From NCBI GenBank assembly GCA_036121365.1, contig JAZAFR010000001.1:1-64000 (forward strand): a stretch of 64,000 nucleotides of DNA. The letters run 5' to 3'. Both the position numbers and the translations under genes were made by a program. The DNA is from UBA7916 sp036121365. GTDB taxonomy: Bacteria > Pseudomonadota > Gammaproteobacteria > Comchoanobacterales > Comchoanobacteraceae. The notes beneath the pieces are model-generated. The model saw only the letters and a list, made by a program, of their open reading frames with translations, had not been told where the DNA came from and ran no database searches. Of the stretch, positions 25,504 through 35,700 are shown piece by piece; position 1 is the stretch's first letter, and the number at the start of each line of letters is the position of its first letter.

Positions 25504-27309
25504 ATGCGATTTCTCACCAATGCGTTATACTGTGTCATTATTATCGTTTTTTCTGTTATGTTGGTGTTGATTTTTACAATTATCTTTATGACTTCAGCAG
25601 TTTTTTCTCAAACTATAGATATTGTATTTTCTGACAATGTTCCCAAGCAAATTCAAGAAAACAGTCGCCTTCTAGTCAATCAACGTATTTTCCTACTTGA
25701 CAAGCCTCTTACCGAATTTCGAGTACAGCAGCTGTCTATCTCTATTGCCTCTTTAATTGAGCAGGCAGCGCAACCCTATGGCTATTTCCAATCTAAAGGC
25801 CAAGTAAAACCCATGTCAACTAGTCAGAAACTGGTTTATTCTGCTCACTGTACAATGAACGCCCCTGTCAAAGTTCGCTCGTTTAATATTCACATTTCTG
25901 GCCCTGGTAAATCTGTCGTTGAGCCTCTTCTTTTAACACCAAAGGACTCTCCCAAAATTGATGCCATCTTCTCTAGTGATTCATATGAAGCGTCAAAGTC
26001 TCAACTACTGAATCTTTGTCACAGAGAGGGATATATCAACGCCTCTACAAAAAATTCAAAGATCAACATCAATCCAGATTCTAAAAATGCTGATATTCTC
26101 ATCGATGTAGAAACGGGCCCTCTCTACTTATTTGGACCAATTGAGATTAACCAAAATATCTACAATAAAGATTATTTACGCTCTTTAGCAGACTATCACA
26201 GTGGAGAACCCTACAATGACGCCATGATTTCTAAATATAGAGACAATCTAGAATCCACTAATTTATTCAATTATGTCAATGTTATTCCCTTTAGCTCTGA
26301 CAAGAAAAAACAGAATATCCCAACTCAAATTTTTTATGATCCGATTGATAAAACTCAGTACGGAGTAGGCGTTGGTTATAGTACTGACTCAAACTTCTTT
26401 TATAGTGCTAATGTTGTCAGAAACCGCATCAATCAATATGGTATGCGCCTCAATACTGAATTACTCTCAAGCTCTGACTATAGCTATGCCATCTCTACTC
26501 TTTCTATTCCTAAAAGACACCCCACTAAAGACTATTATAATTTTCAAGTAGGATACAAACAAGAGTATATTGAATACGTAGGAACAGATAAAAACATCAC
26601 CACCTCTTTTAGTCATATCTTTAATCATCAAATCAATGAAAAAAAAATCGTCCGTAGAGAAACCTCTCTAAACTATTCCCTGGATCATTCAAAATTTGAC
26701 AACACCAACACAACAACCATTCATTTTTTATATCCCAGTATTTGGTACGACATTTATCTCAAACACCCTGAAAACAATGTTAGCCTTTATCTAAAACACC
26801 AACTCTCTGCAAATTTAGAAGCATTTCTTGCACCATGCGATTTTGCTAAAATCACCACTCAACAAAAAATTAACTATTCCCCTTTTGCAAGAACCACACT
26901 GCAACTGGCGCTCAAAGAAGGATATATTGCCACATCCGACTCACAGGAAACGCTTCCCCTCTCCTGGTATTTTTATACAGGCGGCTCCTATAGCGTCCGC
27001 GGGTTTAGTTACCAAAGTATTGGGGCAGATATTCATAAAACTTTTGACTATAATCATTATCTCTATACAGCATCTTTTGAAGTCCAGCAACGCTTATACC
27101 AAGACTTTTACCTCATTGCCTTTGTCGACTCTGGAGACGCCACCGATAATATTGCTCACAGTAAAGCATCCGTTTCTGTGGGCTCTGGAATACTCTGGAA
27201 AACCTTTGCGGGGAACTTAGAACTCAGTATCGCAAAACCCATCAAAAACTATTCTATCGATCCATCTATGCGGCCTCGTTTGAACATCATCCTTTCTCAC
27301 CCCCTTTAA
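25504..27309 (+). CDS. tamA: Translocation and assembly module outer-membrane protein TamA
   Basis: A BamA-superfamily (Omp85) protein. The N-terminus is a hydrophobic export signal (about 8-38), followed by POTRA domains (about 45-270: e.g. GPLYLFGPIEI and YNDAMISKYRDNLESTNLF) and a C-terminal 16-stranded-type barrel rich in alternating Tyr/Phe. The Omp85 lid-lock motif is VRGF in GGSYSVRGF at about residues 495-503. The last strand ends PRLNIILSHPL. With TamB, encoded 15 bp downstream, it forms the module linking inner and outer membranes for insertion of some outer-membrane proteins and lipid transport. TATAAT at 25465-25470 is a likely -10. Confidence 0.88.
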   Translation: MRFLTNALYCVIIIVFSVMLVLIFTIIFMTSAVFSQTIDIVFSDNVPKQIQENSRLLVNQRIFLLDKPLTEFRVQQLSISIASLIEQAAQPYGYFQSKGQVKPMSTSQKLVYSAHCTMNAPVKVRSFNIHISGPGKSVVEPLLLTPKDSPKIDAIFSSDSYEASKSQLLNLCHREGYINASTKNSKININPDSKNADILIDVETGPLYLFGPIEINQNIYNKDYLRSLADYHSGEPYNDAMISKYRDNLESTNLFNYVNVIPFSSDKKKQNIPTQIFYDPIDKTQYGVGVGYSTDSNFFYSANVVRNRINQYGMRLNTELLSSSDYSYAISTLSIPKRHPTKDYYNFQVGYKQEYIEYVGTDKNITTSFSHIFNHQINEKKIVRRETSLNYSLDHSKFDNTNTTTIHFLYPSIWYDIYLKHPENNVSLYLKHQLSANLEAFLAPCDFAKITTQQKINYSPFARTTLQLALKEGYIATSDSQETLPLSWYFYTGGSYSVRGFSYQSIGADIHKTFDYNHYLYTASFEVQQRLYQDFYLIAFVDSGDATDNIAHSKASVSVGSGILWKTFAGNLELSIAKPIKNYSIDPSMRPRLNIILSHPL

Positions 27310-27324
27310 TTGGAGCGCACGTTT

Positions 27325-30027
27325 ATGACAGAATCATCTTCCTCTTCTATGCGACAAAAATGGCTCTTTATTTTTCTTTGGGGCCTGTTACTCTCTTTTG
27401 TATGCTCATTTGTATTCGTACTCACTCTTCTCTTTTCTTCAACGGGTACACAGATCACGCTTTTTGTCATTTCTTATTTTTCTTCTGTACCCATTGAATT
27501 TGAAAATCCCACTGGCACATTGTACTCAGGCATTCATATTTCTAAGGCAGATATCAACCACTCCGTCGTAGCAAAAAACATCACCATTTCTGTGCCTCAC
27601 ATCACTTCGCCATCTCTGGCCTTAAGCGTGGAAAGTCTCACAGTCAACCCCAACCTTGTTTCCTTTTTGTCACAACTTCCTGACTCTACTGCCAATGGCC
27701 TTGTTCAAGCAAGATCATTGACTAACATCAGCAGTGATATCGACCTTTTCAACCAATCAGTCAATACCTTGTTCCGCTTCGAAAATCTGGCCTACCGACT
27801 CCACATTCCTGCATCAGCACCTGATGGATCAACAACTATAGAGCTTTTTAGCCGTGATGAAACTGAGAAGCTCAACCTAACCGCTTCAAAAAACTTTTAC
27901 AACCTTTCCATTTCTGGCAGCCTGCTCTTACCCACCGATGAGGTATTTGTATTTAATCACAGCACGCTTGACCTATCTTCGTCCTTTCCTTCTGGCAACT
28001 TGTCTGGTCGTTCTCGCACCCATCAAACCACGCTTGACCTTTTAATCAGCCCTTCTAATCAAAATAACCACTCCTTATCCTTGGTAGCCAAAAGCCCTCA
28101 TGGCCATTTAAACGCTAACGGTACCATTGGCCGTCAATCCACACTTGAACTTAACCTTACTTATGATTCAATTGCACTTCTTAATGCGAAATATGCTGAC
28201 AACTCTATGCGTATGACTTTCAATGGCAGCTTAAACCATCCTAAAGTTTCCGTTGACTTGGATATTGGTGTGATTTCATCTCTTGACCTGTCTATTGATA
28301 AACTCTCTGCCAAATATATGTTCAACGCTGATGACAAGACCACTGCACCCATAGGCAAACTCCAGATTGATATTGGAAAAATTCTAAACAAAAATACCAT
28401 TCTCCTAAGTAAATTCTCTTTGAAAAATGACAGCGCCTCAGCAACACGATTTCAATTCTCTGCGCGTCAAGATCAATCTAAGATAGAGGGATTATTTAAG
28501 CTTCTGAATGAAGATTCTCAGTTTGGCATTCAGATTGATCAGCTTCTTTTAAATGATTACGCCCTGATTTCTGATCAATATCCGCAACTTGTCTATCTTC
28601 TTCCTAAACAATTATCATTTTCAAACCAAAGCCCGTCTCTCTCTCTCAATGGGTCATTACAAAATCAGGATCTCTATAATCTTCATCTCACGATTAGCAA
28701 GCTTCCCACAAAGATCATCCCGCCTTCATATCTTAATGCCATTTTCCCGGGCATTGAGTCTATGGATGGATCATTGAACACAACCGTTCACCTCTCACAA
28801 GAAAAAACCAATACACCATTAATTCAAGGAGACTTTACCTTTGATGTTGACTCTATTTTTATCAATTCTTTGTTAGATGACCTACCTTTTGACTCAAGCA
28901 CTCACATCTCTGGAGGACAGCTATATGGAACCATTGACAAAGACTTGTCTTTGTCAGGCATTCTGAAAACTGACAGAGGTGAGCTCCAAATCAAAGCCAC
29001 TTCTGCTGATGAATTCTCACGTTTCAAAGGCGTTTTAAGCGGTTCTAAATTCTCGATTGGAGGGAAAAAATCTAATATCACTTTGAATTCAGACCTCGAG
29101 TTCACCTTTGAGGATAATACTTTTTCTCTCAATGGTGATATTCTAGTTGATGAGGCCATCTATAGACTTGACTTTTATAAACCCGCATCTGTACTTCCCC
29201 TTGAAACCACAATTCAAACGACAAATGATAAAAACCAATCCCCTTCTATGGGATATCAATTCTCTCTGAATGTTGATTTAGGCCAATCTACTTTCGTTCA
29301 TGTCGTCGGATTCCATGGAAAACTCACCGGAAAGCTGAACATCAGCGGATCAAATTCAAGTCAGATTCTTTCAAACGGTACGCTCTCTCTGAACAATGGT
29401 ACACTTGTCATATACCGACAATCTCTACCCATTGATAGCCTTTCTCTTAACTGGTTTAATAGCGACATCACTAACCCAGATATCAATCTTAAGATCATGA
29501 CCCAAGGATTGAGAAATATTGATGGAAGAGACCAAATGCAACGCTACGGACTTCGCGCTTATGGATCACTGGAACATCTCTATTTTGACTATTTTTCTAG
29601 TCCTGCATCAATGAATAGCTTTCAGATCATCACAGCATTACTCACAGACTCCTCTTTTCAAAAAAAGTCAAATGTTGAATCGCTCGACCAAACTTTGAAC
29701 ACTTACCATCTCAGTAATAATAATTCTCAGCTTTCTGAGATTGCAGACATCCTTAATGCCATCAAGAGCATTCCATTTTTTGACAATATTGACATCAGTG
29801 AAATCAACCTCGATGAATCCAATGATTATGTCCCCGAAGTCAATGGCGTAACCATCACGAAGCGATTGGACAAATACTTTGCTCTACGCTATCGGATGGC
29901 TCCATATGATCAAAGATATAACAGAGTCAGCCTTGATACCAATCTCAGCAATAACTTTATTTTAACAAGTTTTGCCCAAAACGAAGGAGACCTAGGGATG
30001 GCCATTAATTATTCTGACTCCCATTAA
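27325..30027 (+). CDS. tamB: Translocation and assembly module inner-membrane protein TamB
   Basis: TamB (DUF490/AsmA-like) spans the periplasm as a long beta-taco groove anchored by one N-terminal membrane segment, here WLFIFLWGLLLSFVCSFVFV (about residues 14-33). The 900-residue product is made of repetitive beta-strands with Ser/Asn/Asp-rich turns and ends in the conserved C-terminal domain (about RLDKYFALRYRM to LGMAINYSDS) that docks to TamA. I use ATG 27325, which has GGAG 9 bases upstream; a TTG at 27310 is in frame but lies before that site. It is shorter than E. coli TamB (1259), as in many other lineages. Confidence 0.88.
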   Translation: MTESSSSSMRQKWLFIFLWGLLLSFVCSFVFVLTLLFSSTGTQITLFVISYFSSVPIEFENPTGTLYSGIHISKADINHSVVAKNITISVPHITSPSLALSVESLTVNPNLVSFLSQLPDSTANGLVQARSLTNISSDIDLFNQSVNTLFRFENLAYRLHIPASAPDGSTTIELFSRDETEKLNLTASKNFYNLSISGSLLLPTDEVFVFNHSTLDLSSSFPSGNLSGRSRTHQTTLDLLISPSNQNNHSLSLVAKSPHGHLNANGTIGRQSTLELNLTYDSIALLNAKYADNSMRMTFNGSLNHPKVSVDLDIGVISSLDLSIDKLSAKYMFNADDKTTAPIGKLQIDIGKILNKNTILLSKFSLKNDSASATRFQFSARQDQSKIEGLFKLLNEDSQFGIQIDQLLLNDYALISDQYPQLVYLLPKQLSFSNQSPSLSLNGSLQNQDLYNLHLTISKLPTKIIPPSYLNAIFPGIESMDGSLNTTVHLSQEKTNTPLIQGDFTFDVDSIFINSLLDDLPFDSSTHISGGQLYGTIDKDLSLSGILKTDRGELQIKATSADEFSRFKGVLSGSKFSIGGKKSNITLNSDLEFTFEDNTFSLNGDILVDEAIYRLDFYKPASVLPLETTIQTTNDKNQSPSMGYQFSLNVDLGQSTFVHVVGFHGKLTGKLNISGSNSSQILSNGTLSLNNGTLVIYRQSLPIDSLSLNWFNSDITNPDINLKIMTQGLRNIDGRDQMQRYGLRAYGSLEHLYFDYFSSPASMNSFQIITALLTDSSFQKKSNVESLDQTLNTYHLSNNNSQLSEIADILNAIKSIPFFDNIDISEINLDESNDYVPEVNGVTITKRLDKYFALRYRMAPYDQRYNRVSLDTNLSNNFILTSFAQNEGDLGMAINYSDSH

Positions 30028-30252
30028 ATTTTCATGTGCTTACTGATGACTTAAGCAGTTCCAATTTACTGCAACATTGTCTTGAGCAGCATATTAAACA
30101 CTTTTGTCTTTATCAGCTGAATATATGATGTTTCAGTGTTGGCAATTTAATTCACTAATATCTCAAATACTTCGATGAGCACTCATTCTAGGTTAATCGG
30201 TGATGCTTAAACCCCTTTGTGTCTAAAGAATATTACTAATCTAAACCATATG

Positions 30253-30281
30253 TTGACTTCACCCACCTAAGATGTTACAAT
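30253..30281 (+). promoter_or_regulatory. Near-consensus sigma70 promoter
   Basis: TTGACT at 30253-30258, 17-bp spacer, TACAAT at 30276-30281; the gene start is at 30310 with AAGG 9 bases before the ATG. Confidence 0.7.
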
Positions 30282-30309
30282 ATAATATATAATAATTAAG
30301 GTATGCATT

Positions 30310-31650
30310 ATGATTTTTTATCCTAGCATTCACATCATGGAATTTTGGTTTTTATTCTTGTATATATCAGACAAAATTGTATCGACTTTTTCAAAAAAAT
30401 ATAGAACATCTATGCCTCAGGTTGTGAGTGGTGATATCGATCATTTCACAGAAGCTCCTCTTTTTCGCTTCTTTCTAAAAAGCTTTTTCAATATTAATCT
30501 GGGTATTTTTGGAGATTTACTTATTTTCTTACTTCCCATCTATGAATTCGTCGATAAAATTCGTCTGGACTTGACACCTTACCCGGTTTTATCCGTTGCC
30601 ATCCCATTTCTTAAAATCAATCTTCTTCCAATATTATGCATACTTTGTTCATTAAATATTTTAAAAAAACTGACCAATGTTATTTTTTTTCAACCATACT
30701 TACACAGGCTAAATACTTATAAGCTCAAAAACTCTTCCCTTCCTAACCCACACCCAAAATCTATTGCCTATTGGCATAAAATCGATCAATTGCGTCGTTT
30801 TTTGAAGGACCGCCCAGTGGCTTTCTTGGGTAATGATTTTGTAAAGTCTATTGAGGGATTGTCCTATAAATCAGATGCCATTGCCACAGTTGGTAGAAGA
30901 ATTGCTGCTTGTAAAGTTGATAACTTTGTGTGTGCACATCTTCCTGAAAAATGTGATTCACCACAATCATGCCCTCCTTCTTCTGGAAAAGCATTCTTCA
31001 CTTCAGTTCAAGAGAAGTTTACTAGATTTTATTCACAAAAAGCGTTTGATCTATCTCAAGATTATCAAGATTCATATCAAGAATCCAAGACCTTTTTAAA
31101 ACAAGCAATGCAGTCTATTAGTGACTTTTATCAAGAAGAGGTGTTGTCTTTGCCAACTGACACTCCTACCTTAAATAACCAAAATGCAGCCAGTTACTGC
31201 GCTTATAATCTTTACTCTATTGATGAGCTGTCTAAAATTGTCGCTCTTGCCTCTTCTCTTGATGGCAATAGCAAGGAAGCTTCTAGGACATATCAATCAT
31301 TTATGCAACGGTTACAAGAAACGCTTGAAACAAGTTCAAACAACCCTAAAGATCCTGATGAAACACTAGGAGATTCTTTCAATGAAGCTCTGCAGAATTT
31401 GAAAAATAAGGCTCATGGTAAAAATCTTGGTGCATTTAATTTTTTCTACTCTTCAGGAAAGCCAGACCCTGAATCAAGAATATCAAGCCATCTTACAGTG
31501 CAGAAGATCATCTATAAAATCTATCAGCGTGCTTTGCAACAGCCGAAGCCAAAGCTTAAGATAGCGATTCCTCAGAAACAGCCTGGGCTGAAACCTCAGA
31601 TAGCGGCTCCGCAGGAAAACAAGTCAATGTGGTTAAACTTCTTGTATTGA
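30310..31650 (+). CDS. Unknown membrane protein, 446 residues
   Basis: Not recognised. Hydrophobic segments occur at about 8-22, 57-80 and 92-118; the remaining 320 residues are soluble and helical, with a Pro/Lys/Gln-rich tail containing two repeats of the type LKIAIPQKQPG / LKPQIAAPQ. The topology suggests an inner-membrane anchor and a large cytoplasmic domain, like the genes at 3717 and 48851, with which I see no sequence similarity. Single-gene unit with its own promoter and terminator. Confidence 0.75.
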   Translation: MIFYPSIHIMEFWFLFLYISDKIVSTFSKKYRTSMPQVVSGDIDHFTEAPLFRFFLKSFFNINLGIFGDLLIFLLPIYEFVDKIRLDLTPYPVLSVAIPFLKINLLPILCILCSLNILKKLTNVIFFQPYLHRLNTYKLKNSSLPNPHPKSIAYWHKIDQLRRFLKDRPVAFLGNDFVKSIEGLSYKSDAIATVGRRIAACKVDNFVCAHLPEKCDSPQSCPPSSGKAFFTSVQEKFTRFYSQKAFDLSQDYQDSYQESKTFLKQAMQSISDFYQEEVLSLPTDTPTLNNQNAASYCAYNLYSIDELSKIVALASSLDGNSKEASRTYQSFMQRLQETLETSSNNPKDPDETLGDSFNEALQNLKNKAHGKNLGAFNFFYSSGKPDPESRISSHLTVQKIIYKIYQRALQQPKPKLKIAIPQKQPGLKPQIAAPQENKSMWLNFLY

Positions 31651-31684
31651 TTTACTAACTTATGATAATAAGCATCTCACCGTG

Positions 31685-31714
31685 AGACCCTGAATTTTCA
31701 GGGTCTAAATTTTT
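31685..31714 (+). terminator. Rho-independent terminator
   Basis: A 10-bp perfect stem AGACCCTGAA / TTCAGGGTCT (31685-31694 and 31697-31706), followed by TAAATTTTTA. It ends the unknown membrane protein gene; ppa converges from the other side. Confidence 0.7.
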
Positions 31715-31866
31715 AGAGTTACCTTTGCTGCTCTTTAACCCATCCGCCATCAAAAACTTTTTTACCAGTATCCAGTCTCGCTTGACAACAGCATGAAAAA
31801 CCACTGATTATTTGTACGTTTTAGTATATTTTAACCACGACTTCTGCTTTACGCCACTATAAACTA

Positions 31867-32388
31867 TTATTTTAAACAGTCAACAATTAGCTTTTTGGCG
31901 TCACTACTTGATGACCAGCCTTTAATCTTAACCCATTTCCCTTGCTCTAGGTCTTTGTATCTAGAAAAGAAATGTTCTATTTTCTTTAAGATATCATCAT
32001 GCAAGTCCGTTGTCTCATTCACATGTGTGTATAAATTGGTTAATTTTGAGATGGGAACAGCCAATATTTTTTCATCATTACCTGCTTCATCTGCCATGTC
32101 TAATACACCTATCGCCCTACATGTAATCATTGCCCCGGGCTGAATGGGAAATGGACTCAACACCAACACATCTAGAGGATCACCATCATCTCCTAAAGTT
32201 CCCGGAATAAAGCCATAATTACATGGGTAAACCATTGGCGTCGATAAAAACCTATCGACCTCGAGCGTTCCAGTGTCCTTATTTAACTCATATTTTATTG
32301 GACTGCTGTGTGCACTAATCTCAATAAAAATATTAAATTCATCTGGTACATTCTTTCCCGCAGAGCCAGATTTTGTTGAAAAATGCAT
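31867..32388 (-). CDS. ppa: Inorganic pyrophosphatase
   Basis: Ppa hydrolyses pyrophosphate and drives biosynthesis forward. The family motif is VDRFLSTPMVYPCNYGFIPG with the metal-binding DGDPLDVLVLSPFPIQPG; the C-terminal half has DLEQGKWVKIKGW. From ATG 32388 the protein has 173 residues (E. coli 176). A longer frame starts at 32454, but ATG 32388 has GGGAG six bases upstream and matches the family N-terminus, so the extra 22 residues are probably not translated. Confidence 0.95.
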   Translation of the reverse strand: MHFSTKSGSAGKNVPDEFNIFIEISAHSSPIKYELNKDTGTLEVDRFLSTPMVYPCNYGFIPGTLGDDGDPLDVLVLSPFPIQPGAMITCRAIGVLDMADEAGNDEKILAVPISKLTNLYTHVNETTDLHDDILKKIEHFFSRYKDLEQGKWVKIKGWSSSSDAKKLIVDCLK

Positions 32389-32600
32389 AAGTATCTCCCG
32401 TTTCATTATTTTCTTAGATAGGCTAACAAATTTCATCCCATACCTCAAGAACAATATTCACACTTTTAAATGCATCCTTACTTCATATTGCCCAATTTCA
32501 CAAGCAACATGCAACCAAACCCATCGATATCGGCTGACTTCAATGTTTTTAAATATTTTTCATGCGATTAACATCAAACGACTCACTCATACCCAAAGCC

Positions 32601-33137
32601 CTAATTTGTCTTTCCTAGCTCTATTACCCCACATGCAATGCGATTGCCTGCTCCTCCTGTGGGGTCTGTCTGATAATCGTCCTTCCCTTCATGCAGAATA
32701 ATCGCCACTTTTCCGATGGGACTGGACTCACTCACCCACGGAATGATTTGCTCTGCTCTGGCTTGAACGACAGGATCTTGAGTTTTTTCTTGGCTACTTG
32801 GCCTTGCAAATGCATATATATTTGCAAGGTCTCCTCGATGAAAGCCATCTTCGTTTTTTAGCCCATGTGACTTATTGTCAGGGTTGAGATGTGCCCCAGA
32901 CTTCTTAAACCCATCTTGAGCATCAGAACAATCTCCATTTTCATGCACATGCATGGCATGCCAACCTGGCTCAATATTCCACAAGCTGATTTCAAATAAA
33001 CTCCTCTCATCGTATAGGGATACTGAAACAGACCCAACCACCTTACCATCGACATTCAATAACTTCGTTGAGTTTGTGCTTTTAGCACCAACTGCTATGC
33101 TCACTATCAATAAGCCAATACAGATAACTTTTTTCAT
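32601..33137 (-). CDS. sodC: Periplasmic Cu/Zn superoxide dismutase
   Basis: SodC removes superoxide in the periplasm, often a defence against host oxidants. The signal peptide is residues 1 to about 18 (MKKVICIGLLIVSIAVGA). Metal ligands are His63 and His65 (HVHENGDC), His83 (GAHLNP), His91, His100 and Asp103 (FHRGDLANI) and His149; Cys70 and Cys169 form the disulfide. The mature length fits bacterial monomeric or dimeric SodC. Single gene; no promoter consensus seen by eye. Confidence 0.95.
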   Translation of the reverse strand: MKKVICIGLLIVSIAVGAKSTNSTKLLNVDGKVVGSVSVSLYDERSLFEISLWNIEPGWHAMHVHENGDCSDAQDGFKKSGAHLNPDNKSHGLKNEDGFHRGDLANIYAFARPSSQEKTQDPVVQARAEQIIPWVSESSPIGKVAIILHEGKDDYQTDPTGGAGNRIACGVIELGKTN

Positions 33138-33383
33138 TACTACCCTACTTCGTATCTAAAATGTCATCTTAATGTATTTCCCCATAGAAAACAAATTCTC
33201 ATCTAGGCCAGATAAAAAATTCTTCAGTCTCTCTCAAAAAAAATCATTATAAACCCCATACTGGTCGTCTTGTGTCTAGACTTTTATAAAGAATTTTTCA
33301 TATATTTGAATTTATCTTAGCAACTATTTCTGGTTTTATTCAATTTTGAATCAATGTACCAATCACTTCTTTGGCATCGCTTA

Positions 33384-34250
33384 TTATTCTACTTCATTGC
33401 CATGTTGGTCAAGAAGCTTCATGGCATCTCTTGGATCTCCCAAAAAGAAATCCCTAACCAAGGGATTTCCTTTCACTGTTGCATATTTAGATAGATCAGT
33501 TTCACCTAGCTTTTCAATGATATCTTGATCAATAAAAAACTTCCCTGTATTTATTTTTGCACTTTGTGTTGCTATCCAGAATGCGGCATCTGCCATAATT
33601 TCTGACTTCCTGCTGTATTTGACCAAATCAGGATTAATATGGCGAATCGCATCTGTATCGATGACAGTTTTTGGCCATAATGCATTCACGGCAATGCCAT
33701 GCTTTTTATACGCATGAGCGAAGCCCACTGTATTCATACTCATAACAAATTTAGATTGTGTATACGCAATATTATTTTTAAACCACTCCATTTTCATATT
33801 CACAGGCGGTGATAAAGTAATAATATGAGGGTTATCTGATTTTTTCAAATACTCAAAGCACAAACTATTGGCCAGATACGAACCACGCGCGTTCACTGAA
33901 AACATCAAATCGTATTGCTTCATCTTTAAAATCTCAGGACTCAACAAATAAATGGCTGAGGCATTATTAATTAAAATATCAATACCACCAAACTCATCCA
34001 CTCCCAAGTTAATTGCTTCTTTTATCTGATCTTCGAAACGAATATCAGTTTGTACTCCTAAGGCTTTACCACCAACTTTTTCTATCTCCTCACAAGCTGT
34101 ATGAATTGTTCCCTGCAATTTTGGATGCCTTGTCACTGTTTTTGCTGCAATAATGATATTGGCTCCCTCTTTAGCAAATCGTTTTGCAATTGCCAAACCA
34201 ATGCCCCTAGAGCCTCCACTCATAAAAACAGTCTTTCCTTTTAAACTCAT
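33384..34250 (-). CDS. Short-chain dehydrogenase, HSDL2-like
   Basis: 288 residues of classical SDR fold. The nucleotide-binding motif is SGGSRGIG (residues 11-18) and the NAG-like motif is LINNASAIY; the catalytic YxxxK is YTQSK. The sequence AAKTVTRHPKLQGTIHTA followed by EEIEKVGGKAL and the segment NALWPKT are characteristic of the HSDL2 branch (hydroxysteroid-dehydrogenase-like protein 2), known in animals and in bacteria. The substrate is unknown, probably a fatty acyl or steroid-like carbonyl. In place of the usual catalytic Ser the segment is ITLSPPVNM, where SP is typical of this branch. Confidence 0.8.
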   Translation of the reverse strand: MSLKGKTVFMSGGSRGIGLAIAKRFAKEGANIIIAAKTVTRHPKLQGTIHTACEEIEKVGGKALGVQTDIRFEDQIKEAINLGVDEFGGIDILINNASAIYLLSPEILKMKQYDLMFSVNARGSYLANSLCFEYLKKSDNPHIITLSPPVNMKMEWFKNNIAYTQSKFVMSMNTVGFAHAYKKHGIAVNALWPKTVIDTDAIRHINPDLVKYSRKSEIMADAAFWIATQSAKINTGKFFIDQDIIEKLGETDLSKYATVKGNPLVRDFFLGDPRDAMKLLDQHGNEVE

Positions 34251-34383
34251 AACACTATCCGTATTTAATCTCTAACATGCCTATAGATTACTTTTTGAAT
34301 TATTTCTTGTTTTTTTTTATTTTTTTCCCAATTAATGCATCTTCCTTTGCATAACATGACTTTACACGTTTACTTGATGATGT

Positions 34384-34929
34384 TCATCGACAATGCTTTT
34401 GAAAAAAACCCTTAAGCTTTTGACTTGCTTGGCCGGCTAAAACTCCTTGAGTCCAGGAAAAATGATGATTTCCTAAATGATGAAATGACTGGTAGTTTCC
34501 TTTTGAAAGAATACCAACCTTGCTGTCAGCTGCAGCAAATACAATGCGCTTCACCCTGGCCTCAAGCAATGCTCCAAAACACATGAGACAAGGCTCCAAT
34601 GTTACGTAGATTGTCCATTGGCTTAATCGGTGATTTTTGCACTTCTGACTGGCTTGACGCAATACATTAATCTCAGCATGCGCACTGGGGTCTGTTGCTT
34701 GTATTGTGCTGTTTACAGCCCCAATCATTTCACCTGTGCTTTCATTATACATCAACGCAGCAATTGGAACATCACTTGACTTATCCATCGGGCCTGATAG
34801 CTGATCCAAACAGATCTGCATCAACTTAGTGTCCATATTTTTTTGGAAATGGGTTAGCTCTTCAGGCTCTTTCTTGCAGCAATAATGCAGGTAGTGTGCT
34901 TGCACCGCACCTAAATTGTCTACTTTCAT
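34384..34929 (-). CDS. tadA: tRNA adenosine(34) deaminase TadA
   Basis: TadA converts A34 of tRNA-Arg(ACG) to inosine. The zinc site and catalytic residues are visible: H84-A-E86 and P113-C114-x2-C117 (HAEINVL, EPCLMC). The product has 181 residues (E. coli 167), with an N-terminus longer than usual and the second motif NHRLSQWTIYVTLEPC. It lies 10 bp downstream of yajQ. TadA-like guanine or cytosine deaminases are the alternative, but the spacing and EARVKRIVF favour TadA. Confidence 0.85.
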   Translation of the reverse strand: MKVDNLGAVQAHYLHYCCKKEPEELTHFQKNMDTKLMQICLDQLSGPMDKSSDVPIAALMYNESTGEMIGAVNSTIQATDPSAHAEINVLRQASQKCKNHRLSQWTIYVTLEPCLMCFGALLEARVKRIVFAAADSKVGILSKGNYQSFHHLGNHHFSWTQGVLAGQASQKLKGFFQKHCR

Positions 34930-34939
34930 CTACTTTTTT

Positions 34940-35422
34940 CTAATCTCTGAAATTCTCAAATTGTAATGGTTGGCTGAGGCCTTTATCTTTTAAGAAACCT
35001 ATTACCTGTTGTAAATCATCTCTTTTTTTACCAGTTACTCTAATTTTCTGCTCTTGTATACTGGATTGCACTTTGAATTTTTCCGCTTTGATCATTTGTG
35101 TGAGCTTTTTTCCAAACTCTTTATCAATGCCCTCTTTGATTGTCACTCTCATTTTCATATTGGCTTGATTACTTTGAGGCTCATGAAATTCAAAAGACAA
35201 TGCGTCTAGGTCTCTTTTTGCAGCTTTTGTCAACAAAATAACCTTTATTTGCTCCAGTTGAAAATCATTGTCTCCATACAACATCACTTCATTTTCAGTT
35301 TGCTCAATCTTGCTAGAACTGCCTTTGAAATCAAATCGGTTATCTATTTCTCTTGCTGTTTGATCCACAGCATTTTTCAGCTCATGATGGTTGACTTCTG
35401 AAACAATATCAAAACTGGGCAT
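34940..35422 (-). CDS. yajQ: YajQ-family cyclic-di-GMP/nucleic-acid-binding protein
   Basis: YajQ (DUF520) proteins have two small ferredoxin-like domains; some bind c-di-GMP and tRNA. The family start MPSFDIVSEV and end FLKDKGLSQPLQFENFRD are intact (160 residues). I use ATG 35422, which has AAGAAGGAT at the right distance; a longer frame from 35473 adds 17 residues unlike the family. It appears to be the first gene of a yajQ-tadA pair. Confidence 0.93.
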   Translation of the reverse strand: MPSFDIVSEVNHHELKNAVDQTAREIDNRFDFKGSSSKIEQTENEVMLYGDNDFQLEQIKVILLTKAAKRDLDALSFEFHEPQSNQANMKMRVTIKEGIDKEFGKKLTQMIKAEKFKVQSSIQEQKIRVTGKKRDDLQQVIGFLKDKGLSQPLQFENFRD

Positions 35423-35700
35423 AACAACATCCTTCTTTAACTCCAAGTTTATTATACCATATTCTAATATCATTGCCAGAAAAAATTATCTCTCTTCTCT
35501 CTGTTTAATGCCAAGATCTGCTTTTATTTATAAGCTTACCACTTATAGATAATAAGTAGACCACCCATTTTAATTGAATGTTTTTTCTCATTATTACATT
35601 TGAATTGCATCCCTGATTGAAGCCATATGTGGTTGCAAAATGAGCAGCCCACCTCACTTACTACTTGTACTCATAATGATGGCCATGCAATCAAGCATGT

